DNA from: Halomonas sp. SSL-5
Lineage (GTDB): Bacteria; Pseudomonadota; Gammaproteobacteria; Pseudomonadales; Halomonadaceae
NCBI RefSeq assembly: GCF_030708455.1
Contig: NZ_JAUYWF010000008.1
Span: 1-64,000 of the forward strand
Length of the DNA stretch: 64,000 nucleotides
Direction: 5' to 3'
This document shows, one piece after another, positions 40,336 through 49,167 of this stretch. The translations under genes were made by a program, and so were the position numbers. Every line of letters starts with the position of its first letter. The first letter of the stretch is position 1. The notes beneath the pieces are model-generated. The model searched no databases. It was not told the DNA's origin and saw only the letters and a list, made by a program, of their open reading frames with translations.

Positions 40336-43300
40336 ATGCAGGGACCACCAGGCCGCGGGGATGGCGGCAGCGCAGGGCGGGATGCCGGCGGCAACTTCGC
40401 CTTTCTGACCGGCCATGATCCGGTGTTTCTCGAGCTCGCCGCCAGCGCCGAGCGAGCCTTCGGTCACGACCCCAACACCACCCTGATCAAGCTGCGCCAA
40501 CTCGGCGAGGCCATGGCCCAGGACATCGCTGCCCGCCTGGGCATCGAACTGGACGAGCGTACCAGCCAGCGCGATCTTCTTTACCGTATCGATAGCGCAC
40601 TGGGGCTCGACCCCACCGTGCGCGAGCTCTTCCATACCCTGCGTATCGAAGGCAACCGCGCCACCCACCAGTTCCGTACTCAGCACCGCGAGGCGACCCA
40701 GGGGCTCAAGGTCGCCCGCAATCTGGCGGTCTGGTTTCATCGCGCCTTCGCCGACCCCGACTTCAAGCCCGGCGCCTTTCGCCCACCGGAAGACCCCAGC
40801 CGCGAGCTGCGCGAGCTCCAGGCACAGATGGCGCGCCTGCAGGGCGAGCTGGCCACTGCCACCGAGCAAGCCGATGCCCAGCGGCAGCTGGCCGAACTGG
40901 AGGCCCGCGAGAAGCAGGAGTACGCCGAGCTTGCCGAGGCCATGGACGAGGAGGCCCGCGCCCTGGCCGAGCAGTCTCGGGCCCAGCAGGCGGAACTCGA
41001 GCGCCGCGAGCAGGAGTTCCAGCGGCGCCTGGCGGAGCAGGCCCGAGAAGGGGACGAGAGCGAGCCACCCCAGTCGCTGCGCCGGCGCGTCGTCCAGGCC
41101 GACCGGGCACTCAACGCCCAGCTGGGCCTGGACGAGGAGCTCACCCGCCTGCTGATCGACCAGCAGCTGCAGGAGGCCGGCTGGGAGGCCGATACCCTCG
41201 AACTCACCTGGCAGAAGGGCGTGCGCCCCGAGGTCGGCCGGACCCTCGCCATCGCCGAGTGGGAGCTGCCCAACGGCCAGCGCGCCGACTATGTGCTGTT
41301 CCATGGGCTGGTGCCCATCGGCGTGGTGGAGGCCAAGCGCCAGAATATCGACGTGGCCGGCAAGCTCGCCCAGGCGGAGCGCTACGCCCGCGGCTTCGAT
41401 CGGCGCGGCTTCGTCGGCGGCATCACCCCGGCGTGGGAGGAAGAGGGGCGCACCGTCGCCTGGCCCGACGACGCCGAGTGCCATTTCCATGTGCCCTTCG
41501 TCTTCTCGTGCAACGGCCGGCCCTATTTGCCGCAGCTGGCCGAGAAGTCCGGCATCTGGTTCCGCGACGTGCGCGAGCCCGGCAACCTGGCTCGGGCGCT
41601 GCCGCACTTCCACAGCCCCGAAGGCCTGCTTGACCGCCTCAGGCGCAGCCGCGCCCTGGCCGAGCGGCGGCTGCGCGAGGAAGGCTTCGGGTACCTGCGC
41701 CTGCGCGACTACCAGGAGCACGCCATCCGCGCCGTGGAGGCCGTCCTGGAGGAGGGCGCGCCCCGTGCGCTGCTGGCCATGGCCACCGGCACCGGCAAGA
41801 CCCGCACCATCATCGGCCTGATCTACCGCTTCCTGAAGACCGAGCGCTTTCGCCGCGTGCTCTTCCTGGTGGATCGCACCGCCCTGGGCCAGCAGGCCCA
41901 GGACGCCTTCGACGAGGCGCCGCTGGAGCAGAACCACACGCTTTCGCAGATCTACAACGTCGCCACCCTGGGCGACATGGCCGCCGAGGCCGAGACCCGG
42001 GTGCAGGTCGCCACGGTGCAGGCCATGGCACGGCGACTGTTCATGGCCGACGCCCCGCCGCCGGTGGACGCCTACGACTGCCTCATCGTCGACGAGGCCC
42101 ACCGCGGCTACACCCTGGATCAGGAGATGACCGAGGGGGAGCTGGCCACCCGTGACGCCGGCCAGTACCTCTCCCGCTACCGCCGCGTGCTCGACCACTT
42201 CGACGCCGTGCGCATCGGGCTCACCGCCACCCCGGCCAAGCACACCAGCGAGATCTTCGGTCGGCCGGTGTTCACCTACTCCTATCGGGAGGCGGTGGCC
42301 GACGACTGGCTGATCGACCACGAGCCGCCGATCCGCTACGAGACCCTGCTCAGCCAGAAGGGCATCCACTTCGAGAAGGGCGAGGCGGTCAGCCTGATCG
42401 ATGCGCGCACCGGCGAGGTGGAGAGCGCCGAGCTGGAGGATGAGCTCGACTTCGAGATCGAGGCCTTCAACCGGCGGGTGATCGCGCCGGAGTTCAATCG
42501 CGTGATCTGCGAACAGCTGGCTCGGGAGCTCGATCCCTTCGGCGAGGAGAAGACGCTGATCTTCTGCGCCACCGACCTGCACGCCGACATGGTCAAGCGG
42601 CTGCTCGACGAGGCCTTCCACGCCCTCTATGGCGAAGCCTACCGCCAGGCCGCGGTGGCCAAGATCACCGGCAAGTCGGACAAGGTCAACGACCTGATCC
42701 GCCGCTACAAGAACGACAAGTACCCCAATATCGCCATCACCGTGGACCTGCTCACCACCGGCATCGACGTGCCGCGCATCTGCCATCTGGTGTTCCTGCG
42801 CCGGGTGAAGTCGCGCATCCTCTACGAGCAGATGATCGGACGCGCCACCCGCCGCTGCGACGAGATCGGCAAGACGGTCTTTACCATCTACGACCCGGTG
42901 GACCTCTACGCCGCCCTGGCCGAGGTCAACACCATGCAGCCGCTGGTCAAGGACCCCGGCGTGACCCTGGAGCAGCTGCACGAGGAACTCAGCGATCCCG
43001 AGCAGTTGGCACACGCCCTGGAGGCCCCCGGCCAGGCGGCCGGGGAGAGCCACGCCGACGACGTCCTCGACCAGTACAGCCAGATGCTGATGCGGGTGAT
43101 GCGCAAGGCCACCCGGCGAGCCGAAGGGCGCGACGACCTGCGCCAGCAGCTGGAGGCGCTGGAGCAGAGCTGGGGCGTGGCGCCGGAGAGGCTCCACCAG
43201 CACCTGCGCGAGCTGGGTCCCCGGGCCGCGGCCAGCTTCCTGCAGCAGCACGCCGGCCTGCTCGGTCAGGTGGCCGAGGTGAAGGCGCTGCTCGGCAGCG

Positions 43301-43872
43301 AACGCATGCCGATCATTTACGAAGGCAAGGACGAGCTGCTGGACCGCACCCAGAGCTATGGGGTTCACGAGAAGCCCGCCGACTACCTGGAGAGCTTCGA
43401 GGTCTTCATTCGTGAACGGCTCAACGACTCGGTGGCGCTGGGCGTGGTGGTCAACCGCCCCCGGGACCTGACCCGCGAGACCTTGAAAGAGGTGCGTTTG
43501 CTGCTCGATGGCGCCGGCTACAGTGAGGCCCGGCTGGAGAGCGCTTGGCGCAACGCCACCAACCAGGAGATCGCCGCCAGCATCGTCGGGCATATCCGCC
43601 GCGCCGCCCTGGGCGAGGCGCTGGTGCCCTTCGAGCAGCGGGTGCGCGACGCCATGCAGCGCATCTACGCCCTGCACGGCTGGACCCCCGCCCAGCGCAA
43701 GTGGCTCGACCGCCTGGCCAAGCAGCTCACTCACGAGGTGGTGCTCGACCGCGACTTCATTCATCAGCGCTTTGCCGAGCAGGGGGGCATCAAGCGCCTG
43801 GATGCCGTGCTCGACCATCACCTCGACGAGGTCCTGGAGGCCCTCAACGATGCCTTGTGGGAGGCGATCTGA
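40336..43872 (+). CDS. hsdR: Type I restriction enzyme R subunit (EcoEI-like)
   Basis: 1178 residues. N-terminal DUF4145-like region (about 20-150), an Ala/Glu/Gln-rich coiled coil (155-245), then HSDR_N nuclease (GQRADYVLFHGLVPIGVVEAKRQ, giving the D...ExK site), SF2 helicase/translocase with Walker A MATGTGKTRT near 485, LIVDEAHRGY, GLTATPAKHT, and ITVDLLTTGIDVPRI with GRATRRCDEIGK, and an EcoEI-type C-terminal domain. It cleaves unmodified DNA after translocation with HsdM2S. Separated from hsdM by a fic gene. The first 20 residues are not conserved-looking, so the true start may lie slightly downstream. Confidence 0.95.
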   Translation: MQGPPGRGDGGSAGRDAGGNFAFLTGHDPVFLELAASAERAFGHDPNTTLIKLRQLGEAMAQDIAARLGIELDERTSQRDLLYRIDSALGLDPTVRELFHTLRIEGNRATHQFRTQHREATQGLKVARNLAVWFHRAFADPDFKPGAFRPPEDPSRELRELQAQMARLQGELATATEQADAQRQLAELEAREKQEYAELAEAMDEEARALAEQSRAQQAELERREQEFQRRLAEQAREGDESEPPQSLRRRVVQADRALNAQLGLDEELTRLLIDQQLQEAGWEADTLELTWQKGVRPEVGRTLAIAEWELPNGQRADYVLFHGLVPIGVVEAKRQNIDVAGKLAQAERYARGFDRRGFVGGITPAWEEEGRTVAWPDDAECHFHVPFVFSCNGRPYLPQLAEKSGIWFRDVREPGNLARALPHFHSPEGLLDRLRRSRALAERRLREEGFGYLRLRDYQEHAIRAVEAVLEEGAPRALLAMATGTGKTRTIIGLIYRFLKTERFRRVLFLVDRTALGQQAQDAFDEAPLEQNHTLSQIYNVATLGDMAAEAETRVQVATVQAMARRLFMADAPPPVDAYDCLIVDEAHRGYTLDQEMTEGELATRDAGQYLSRYRRVLDHFDAVRIGLTATPAKHTSEIFGRPVFTYSYREAVADDWLIDHEPPIRYETLLSQKGIHFEKGEAVSLIDARTGEVESAELEDELDFEIEAFNRRVIAPEFNRVICEQLARELDPFGEEKTLIFCATDLHADMVKRLLDEAFHALYGEAYRQAAVAKITGKSDKVNDLIRRYKNDKYPNIAITVDLLTTGIDVPRICHLVFLRRVKSRILYEQMIGRATRRCDEIGKTVFTIYDPVDLYAALAEVNTMQPLVKDPGVTLEQLHEELSDPEQLAHALEAPGQAAGESHADDVLDQYSQMLMRVMRKATRRAEGRDDLRQQLEALEQSWGVAPERLHQHLRELGPRAAASFLQQHAGLLGQVAEVKALLGSERMPIIYEGKDELLDRTQSYGVHEKPADYLESFEVFIRERLNDSVALGVVVNRPRDLTRETLKEVRLLLDGAGYSEARLESAWRNATNQEIAASIVGHIRRAALGEALVPFEQRVRDAMQRIYALHGWTPAQRKWLDRLAKQLTHEVVLDRDFIHQRFAEQGGIKRLDAVLDHHLDEVLEALNDALWEAI

Positions 43873-43958
43873 CATGTTCAAGAAACGCGATTTTTTCGAC
43901 ACGTCCCGCGGACATGTCGATGGCATCGACATGACGGCCACTGTGGAGCGGCACGAAG

Positions 43959-44024
43959 TTAAAATAGCGGCAGGCCTTATTTTAATTTCAGGCCTAAATT
44001 AAAATAAGGCGCGACGCTATTTTA
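43959..44024. promoter_or_regulatory. Four-half-site nested palindrome before fic (between hsdR and hsdM)
   Basis: Outer left TTAAAATAGCG (43959-43969) and outer right CGCTATTTTA (44015-44024) form one inverted repeat. Between them sits a perfect 15-bp inverted repeat with arms 43974-43988 and 43996-44010 around CAGGCCT. The DNA is therefore four copies of a TTAAAATA-type half-site in orientation forward, reverse, forward, reverse. It is strikingly AT-rich inside GC-rich DNA and lies 37 bp before the fic ATG. Confidence 0.75.
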
Positions 44025-44060
44025 CCCAAGCCCGTTTTCGAGCGGTGAGGTGGAGCCCCA

Positions 44061-45221
44061 ATGGAACGCGGACTCACAGGCCACTATGTGGACAGCATCG
44101 CCGGCGGCATGCGGTGTAAGGCCTTCATCCCCGACCCGCTGCCGCCACGGCCGGCGCTGGCGCTGGATGGCAAACTGCAGAGCCGCATCAATCAGGCGAT
44201 GCTGGCGCTGGGTCGTCTCGACGCCATCAGTACTTTGCTGCCGGATGCATCACTCTTCCTCTACAGCTATGTGCGCAAGGAAGCCGTCATGTCGTCCCAG
44301 ATCGAGGGCACCCAATCCTCGCTCAGCGACCTGATGCTCTACGAGATGGAGGGAATGCCGGGCGTTCCCATGGACGACGTGCAGGAAGTCTCCTGCTACG
44401 TGAACGCGCTGATGCTGGGCGTGCAGCGCATCCGCGAGGGCTTTCCCATCAGTCATCGCGTGGCGATGGAAATGCATACGGCGCTGATGACCTCCGGGCG
44501 CGGTATAAACCGCGGGCCAGGCGTTTTTCGCAGTAACCAGGTGTGGCTGGGTGGGCACCGTCCCGATGAGGCGGTCTTCGTGCCGCCTCCGCCCCATCAG
44601 CTGGCAGAGTGCTGGGCGGCGCTGGAGCGTTTCATCAACGACATCCCCGAGGCCACCGACCCGCTGATCAAGGCCGCCCTGACCCACGTGCAGTTCGAGA
44701 CCATCCACCCCTTCATGGATGGTAATGGGCGCTTGGGTCGCCTGCTGATTCCGCTGATCCTGGTCGAGTCGGGCATCCTCAACGATCCCTTGCTCTACCT
44801 CTCGGTATTCTTCAAGAAGCATCGCCAGGTCTACTACGAGCGTCTGCAGCAGGTGCGGGTCACCGGCGACTGGGAGGCCTGGCTGCTGTTCTTCGTGGAC
44901 GCCGTGGCGGAGACCGCCAATCAGGCGGTTGCAACAGCTCGACGGCTTAACCAGCTGCGCGAGCAGGACAAGGTGCGAGTGGCCGAGCTCGGCCGCCAGG
45001 CAGGGTCGGCAGGTCTGCTGCTCGACGCGCTATTCCAGCAGCCCATCGCCAATATCAGCCATCTCTGCGGGCGCACGGGGCTTACTCCGGCCACGGTTGG
45101 CAAGTTGCTGACGACCTTGGAAAGCGAGCTGGGCATCGTCCACGAGCTCACCGGACAGAAACGCAACCGGATCTACGCCTACCGGACCTACATCGATATT
45201 CTTAATCAGGATCCCTCATGA
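44061..45221 (+). CDS. Fic-domain protein with C-terminal winged helix, embedded in the hsd locus
   Basis: 386 residues. Inhibitory helix SSQIEG (Ser78 to Gly83, class II (S/T)xxxE(G/N) motif), Fic core with HPFMDGNGRLGR (catalytic His216), and a C-terminal HTH-like region (about 320-385; ISHLCGRTGLTPATVGKLLTTLESELGIV). Complete Fic motif predicts AMP transfer to a protein hydroxyl, held inactive by Glu82. A nested palindrome lies directly upstream, and the stop overlaps the hsdM start (ATGA), so Fic and HsdM are translationally coupled. Target unknown; a link to control of the restriction system is inference. Confidence 0.93.
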   Translation: MERGLTGHYVDSIAGGMRCKAFIPDPLPPRPALALDGKLQSRINQAMLALGRLDAISTLLPDASLFLYSYVRKEAVMSSQIEGTQSSLSDLMLYEMEGMPGVPMDDVQEVSCYVNALMLGVQRIREGFPISHRVAMEMHTALMTSGRGINRGPGVFRSNQVWLGGHRPDEAVFVPPPPHQLAECWAALERFINDIPEATDPLIKAALTHVQFETIHPFMDGNGRLGRLLIPLILVESGILNDPLLYLSVFFKKHRQVYYERLQQVRVTGDWEAWLLFFVDAVAETANQAVATARRLNQLREQDKVRVAELGRQAGSAGLLLDALFQQPIANISHLCGRTGLTPATVGKLLTTLESELGIVHELTGQKRNRIYAYRTYIDILNQDPS

Positions 45222-46861
45222 CCCAGAACGACATCGTCCAGAAGCTGTGGAACCTCTGCGACGTGCTGCGCGACGACGGCATCAACTACTCCGACTACGT
45301 CACCGAGCTGGTGCTGCTGCTGTTCATCAAGATGGAGTACGAGAACACCCAGGCCGGGCTGCTCAACGCCCACGCCCTGCCCGAGGGCGCCCGCTGGCCG
45401 GACCTCACCGGCCGCTCGGGACTTTCACTGCTCAACTACTACAAGCAGATGCTGCTCGACCTCTCCAAGAGCAGCGACCGGCTGATTGCCGCCATCTACG
45501 CCGACGCCCAGACCCGTCTGCGCGAGCCGCGCCACCTGGAGCAGCTGATCCGCGACCTGGACCGCATCGACTGGTTCAGCGCCCAGAAGGATGGCCTGGG
45601 CGACCTCTACGAGGGGCTGCTGGAGAAGAACGCCAACGAGACCAAGTCCGGCGCCGGCCAGTACTTCACGCCCCGCGCCCTGATCAACGCCATGGTGCGC
45701 TGCCTGCGCCCCATGCCCGGCGAGGTGATCCAAGACCCCGCCGCCGGCACCGCGGGCTTTCTGATCGCCGCCGATGCCTACATCAAGCAGCAGACCGATG
45801 ACCACTTCGACCTCGACGCCAGGGCCCAGGCCTTCCAGAAGCTCAAGGCCTTCGTCGGCATCGAGCTGGTGCCCGGCACCCGCCGCCTGGCGCTGATGAA
45901 CTGCCTGCTGCACGGCATGGAGGGCGACGACGAGGGCGTGGTGCACCTGGGCAACGCCCTGGGCGAGGCCGGCAAGGCGCTGCCCCGCGCCGATGTGATT
46001 CTCGCCAATCCGCCCTTCGGCACCGCCAAGGGCGGTGAGGCCAGCATCACCCGCGACGACCTCACCTACCGCACCAGCAACAAGCAGCTCGCCTTCCTGC
46101 AGCATATCTATCGCGGGCTCAAGCCCGGAGGCCGCGCCGCCGTGGTGCTGCCCGACAACGTGCTGTTCGAGGCCGGGCAGGGCACCGAGATCCGCCGCGC
46201 CCTGATGGAGAAGTGCCACCTGCACACCCTTCTGAGGTTGCCCACCGGCATCTTCTACGCCCAGGGCGTGAAGACCAACGTGCTCTTCTTCACCCGCGGC
46301 ACCGCCGAGAACCCTCACCAGGACGAGGGCTGCACCGACAGCCTCTGGGTCTATGACCTGCGCACCAACATGCCGAGCTTCGGCAAGCGCACCCCCTTCA
46401 CCGAGGCCCACCTCAAGCCCTTCGAACAGTGCTACAGCCCCATGGGCAGCGACGCCCCGGGCGAGCAGCTGGCCGCCCGGAAGGAGGGCGACTGGAGCTT
46501 CGGCGCCGCGGAAATCGAAGCCGACCGCGCCGCCGGCATCGATGAGGCGAATACCGGCGTGGACGACAAGCTACAGACCTCCCGCTGGCGACGCTTCAGC
46601 CGCGAGTGGATCCGCGACACCAAGGGCGACTCGCTGGATATCAGCTGGCTCAAGGACGCCGACAGCCTCGCCGCCGAGAACCTGCCCGAACCCGACGTGC
46701 TCGCCGCCGAGGCGATGAGCGAGCTGACCGAAGCCCTGCGCGAACTCGACGGCCTGATGGCCGCCCTCGGCAGCCAGGACGAAGCCGCCGCCCAGAAGGA
46801 ACTGCTGGCCGAAGCCTTGGGACTTGGGGATGACGCCGGCAGCGAAGAGGTGAAGGCATGA
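45218..46861 (+). CDS. hsdM: Type I DNA methyltransferase M subunit
   Basis: 547 residues. N-terminal HsdM_N helical domain (IVQKLWNLCDVLRDDGINYSDYVTEL), SAM motif region DPAAGTAGFLIAA, catalytic N6-adenine motif ILANPPFG (NPPF), and a C-terminal helical tail that contacts HsdS. Start overlaps fic and end overlaps hsdS by 4 bp each, so fic-hsdM-hsdS is a tight operon. Confidence 0.96.
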   Translation: MTQNDIVQKLWNLCDVLRDDGINYSDYVTELVLLLFIKMEYENTQAGLLNAHALPEGARWPDLTGRSGLSLLNYYKQMLLDLSKSSDRLIAAIYADAQTRLREPRHLEQLIRDLDRIDWFSAQKDGLGDLYEGLLEKNANETKSGAGQYFTPRALINAMVRCLRPMPGEVIQDPAAGTAGFLIAADAYIKQQTDDHFDLDARAQAFQKLKAFVGIELVPGTRRLALMNCLLHGMEGDDEGVVHLGNALGEAGKALPRADVILANPPFGTAKGGEASITRDDLTYRTSNKQLAFLQHIYRGLKPGGRAAVVLPDNVLFEAGQGTEIRRALMEKCHLHTLLRLPTGIFYAQGVKTNVLFFTRGTAENPHQDEGCTDSLWVYDLRTNMPSFGKRTPFTEAHLKPFEQCYSPMGSDAPGEQLAARKEGDWSFGAAEIEADRAAGIDEANTGVDDKLQTSRWRRFSREWIRDTKGDSLDISWLKDADSLAAENLPEPDVLAAEAMSELTEALRELDGLMAALGSQDEAAAQKELLAEALGLGDDAGSEEVKA

Positions 46862-48264
46862 GCGAGCGGGAGTTGCCGGAGGGGTGGGTGGAAACCACAC
46901 TTGGTCAGGTTGTGACCAAACCTCAGTATGGTTACACAACAAAGGCGTCACACCATGGTTCAGTAAAGTTCCTGAGAACGACCGATATCACAAAAGGAAA
47001 ACTGGCCTGGGAGGCAGTCCCTTTTTGTCATGAAGAGCCGGATGATATAGATAAATTTCGCCTGCATAAGGGTGACGTTGTGGTCTCTCGAGCTGGCTCA
47101 GTTGGGTTTAGCTATCTCATAGAGGATGTTGTGGGAGATGCAGTTTTCGCATCTTATTTGATCCGTTTTCGTCCTGTAGGAGATTTGGGTTCTAGTTTCG
47201 TCAAACGATATTTGCAGTCTCCCTTTTACTGGGAGCAGCTTAAAGATAGGGCGGTTGGGAATGCGCTGCAGAATGTCAATGCCAAAAAGCTTACCACGCT
47301 TCGTATTGATATTCCTCCCTTGGCAGAGCAAAAGCTTATCGCCGATAAGCTGGATGAGCTGCTGGCTCAGGTCAATAACCTGAAAGCCCGCCTGGGTGCT
47401 ATTCCCGCTATCCTCAAGCGATTTCGGCAGTCGGTGCTGGCAGCGGCGGTAAGTGGAGGGCTGACGGATGCGTGGAGAAGTGAAAGAGATATTGATGATG
47501 AGTGGGCGGAGTTCACTGTTGATTCGCTGGCAAAAAAAGAAAAATACTCATTGTGTATTGGACCTTTTGGTAGCAACCTAAAGGTTAAAGATTGTCAAGC
47601 TGACGGTCATCCTCTGGTTTTCGTTAGAGAGATAAGATCAGGTGCTTTTGGCGATGGGTCAACAAAATATGTGGATGATGAGAAGTTTAATCAGTTGGCC
47701 GCGCATCGTGTGGTATCTGGTGATTTGCTGATTACGAAAATGGGTGATCCTCCTGGGGATGTGGCTTTCTATCCAGAAGGTAGGCCTGAGGCTGTCATTA
47801 CAGCAGATTGTATCAAGCTTTCTGTGGATGAGGAGGTGGCGGATCCACACTATGTTTATTATGCAATGAAAGCGCCCAGGTTCAGAAATCGAGTCGTTGA
47901 AGCCTCTGCTGGGGTGGCTCAGAAAAAAGTGAATCTTCAAAAGTTCAAGGCTCTACCTTTTGAGCTTCCTAGCCTATGTGAGCAAGCCGAAATCGTCCGC
48001 CGGGTCGATCAGCTCTTCGCCTTCGCCGACCAGGTCGAGCTGCAGGTCGCTAGCGCCCAGGCCCGCGTCGACAAGCTGACCCCGTCCATCCTCGCCAAGG
48101 CCTTCCGCGGCGAGCTCACCGCCGAATGGCGCGACGAGAACCCCGAGCTGATCAGCGGCGAGCACTCCGCCGAGGCGCTGCTGGAGCGGATCAAGGCGGA
48201 GAAGGCGAAGCAGACGCCGACGAAGACACGGCGGGGTGGCAGAAAGGCAACGGTGACGTCATGA
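46858..48264 (+). CDS. hsdS: Type I restriction-modification specificity subunit
   Basis: 468 residues with two target-recognition domains: TRD1 about 5-150 (LPEGWVETTLGQVV start) and TRD2 about 215-380, each followed by a conserved helical spacer (IPPLAEQKLIADKLDELLAQV; LPSLCEQAEIVRRVDQLFAFA). The spacers keep the GC-rich style of the neighbours, while the TRD-coding DNA (about 46900-47330 and 47500-47980) is markedly AT-rich with different codon use, the mark of TRD exchange. Recognition sequence cannot be predicted. Confidence 0.96.
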   Translation: MSERELPEGWVETTLGQVVTKPQYGYTTKASHHGSVKFLRTTDITKGKLAWEAVPFCHEEPDDIDKFRLHKGDVVVSRAGSVGFSYLIEDVVGDAVFASYLIRFRPVGDLGSSFVKRYLQSPFYWEQLKDRAVGNALQNVNAKKLTTLRIDIPPLAEQKLIADKLDELLAQVNNLKARLGAIPAILKRFRQSVLAAAVSGGLTDAWRSERDIDDEWAEFTVDSLAKKEKYSLCIGPFGSNLKVKDCQADGHPLVFVREIRSGAFGDGSTKYVDDEKFNQLAAHRVVSGDLLITKMGDPPGDVAFYPEGRPEAVITADCIKLSVDEEVADPHYVYYAMKAPRFRNRVVEASAGVAQKKVNLQKFKALPFELPSLCEQAEIVRRVDQLFAFADQVELQVASAQARVDKLTPSILAKAFRGELTAEWRDENPELISGEHSAEALLERIKAEKAKQTPTKTRRGGRKATVTS

Positions 48265-48358
48265 GAAAATCGGGGAAAATCGGGGAGGGAAAATCGGGGA
48301 CGAGGGAAAATCGGGGACGAGGGAAAATCGGGGACGTACCCCTGTTTCCCCCTGTTTC
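48265..48358 (+). repeat. Tandem GAAAATCGGGGA array ending in a REP-like hairpin
   Basis: Begins right after the hsdS stop. Two short units (GAAAATCGGG; GAAAATCGGGGAGG) are followed by two exact 17-mers GAAAATCGGGGACGAGG (48289-48305, 48306-48322) and a last unit that turns into GGGGACGTACCCC, with outer arms GGGAAA and TTTCCC, and a second CCCCCTGTTTCC. The last part can fold as GGGAAA...GGGG-ACGTA-CCCC...TTTCCC. It resembles GGGGACGTACCCC elements linked to REP-associated transposases, none of which is present here. Confidence 0.7.
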
Positions 48359-48402
48359 CTATTTTACCTGATTTTGTTTCATAGAAATGGGAGGACGCGA
48401 GG

Positions 48403-48669
48403 TTGTCTGGAGGCGTTGAGATTGAAATTTCGGGGAGAGAGGCGAGCCTGATTCTGCGGTATGGATATCCGTTCCCGGACCAGGTACCCGCCTTCGAAGC
48501 GGTAGCAAACAAGGCAGGCTTTCATCGGCTGATGATCGAAAGGTTTTGGCTCGAGATGCTGGTTGGGGACCTGAGTAGGTCAATAAAAGAGATCAGGAGT
48601 GCGGCATTGCAGGAGGAGCTGGATTCCCTGTGCGTTACACTGGAAATTGCCATGAGGTATTCTGCATAA
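48403..48669 (+). CDS. Hypothetical protein, 88 residues
   Basis: TTG start with GGGAGG eight bases upstream. Translation contains GREASLILRYGYPFPDQVPAFEAVANKAGFHRL and ends in a helical SIKEIRSAALQEELDSLCVTLEIAMRYS. Not recognised. Composition is less GC-rich than the core, in keeping with the acquired region. No promoter is evident apart from the repeat array just upstream. Confidence 0.5.
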   Translation: MSGGVEIEISGREASLILRYGYPFPDQVPAFEAVANKAGFHRLMIERFWLEMLVGDLSRSIKEIRSAALQEELDSLCVTLEIAMRYSA

Positions 48670-48762
48670 TTCGTAATAATCTTATGTATATGGAAGGCCG
48701 AAGAGAAAGGGCCCATACCACTGGCTGGAACGGGCTTGGTGTCATTAAAACCAGGAGGCGCA

Positions 48763-49167
48763 ATGCTGCATCCGGATCAGTTTCAGGTCAACGAGGCCTG
48801 GATCGCGTTCAAGCTGAACGAGTGGCCAGTCCATACGGCGCAAGATGGTGATTTCGATATCGTCGCGTTTATGGATGCGGCAAGCTGTTTTCTCCTGAGC
48901 TCCAGGCCGGTGCCGGCAACGGGTGAGGGACCTGGAAAGCTGGAATCCCGGCGCTTGTTGAAGCAGGCCAAGGCCCATAAGAAACGCTGGCCCAAGAAGC
49001 TTTTCGTTCCCAAGGAGTGGCCAGCGTCGTCAATTGTCGCCGAGGCGAAGAGGCAGGGTATTGCCGTGGTTCATGTTCCAGAAGATCAGCTGCTTCCCTT
49101 TATCAGTGATGCGAGAGAGGGATTCAGGGAGAGTGTGATCGGGCCTCGGGTGGGGCCGCATGACTGA
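48763..49167 (+). CDS. Hypothetical protein, 134 residues
   Basis: ATG 48763 with AGGAGGC seven bases upstream. Begins LHPDQFQVNEAWIAFKLNE and contains AHKKRWPKKLFVPKEWPASSIVAEAKRQGI, a basic middle part, then VVHVPEDQLLPFISDAREGF. The alternation looks like a small alpha/beta fold (nuclease-like or TOPRIM-like size), but I recognise no catalytic motif. It overlaps the PhzF-family gene by 8 bp. Confidence 0.7.
   Translation: MLHPDQFQVNEAWIAFKLNEWPVHTAQDGDFDIVAFMDAASCFLLSSRPVPATGEGPGKLESRRLLKQAKAHKKRWPKKLFVPKEWPASSIVAEAKRQGIAVVHVPEDQLLPFISDAREGFRESVIGPRVGPHD

Noticed and set aside
40330-43941. Very long antisense open frame opposite hsdR (and similar ones opposite ilvD, lon, the SulP gene and the beta-CASP gene)
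   Set aside because: Typical mirror frames of GC-rich genes: low-complexity His/Gly/Ala/Gln-rich translations, no family motifs, no ribosome sites.
48265-48358. CRISPR array
   Set aside because: Repeat units are 10-17 bp and adjacent without spacers; no cas genes nearby.
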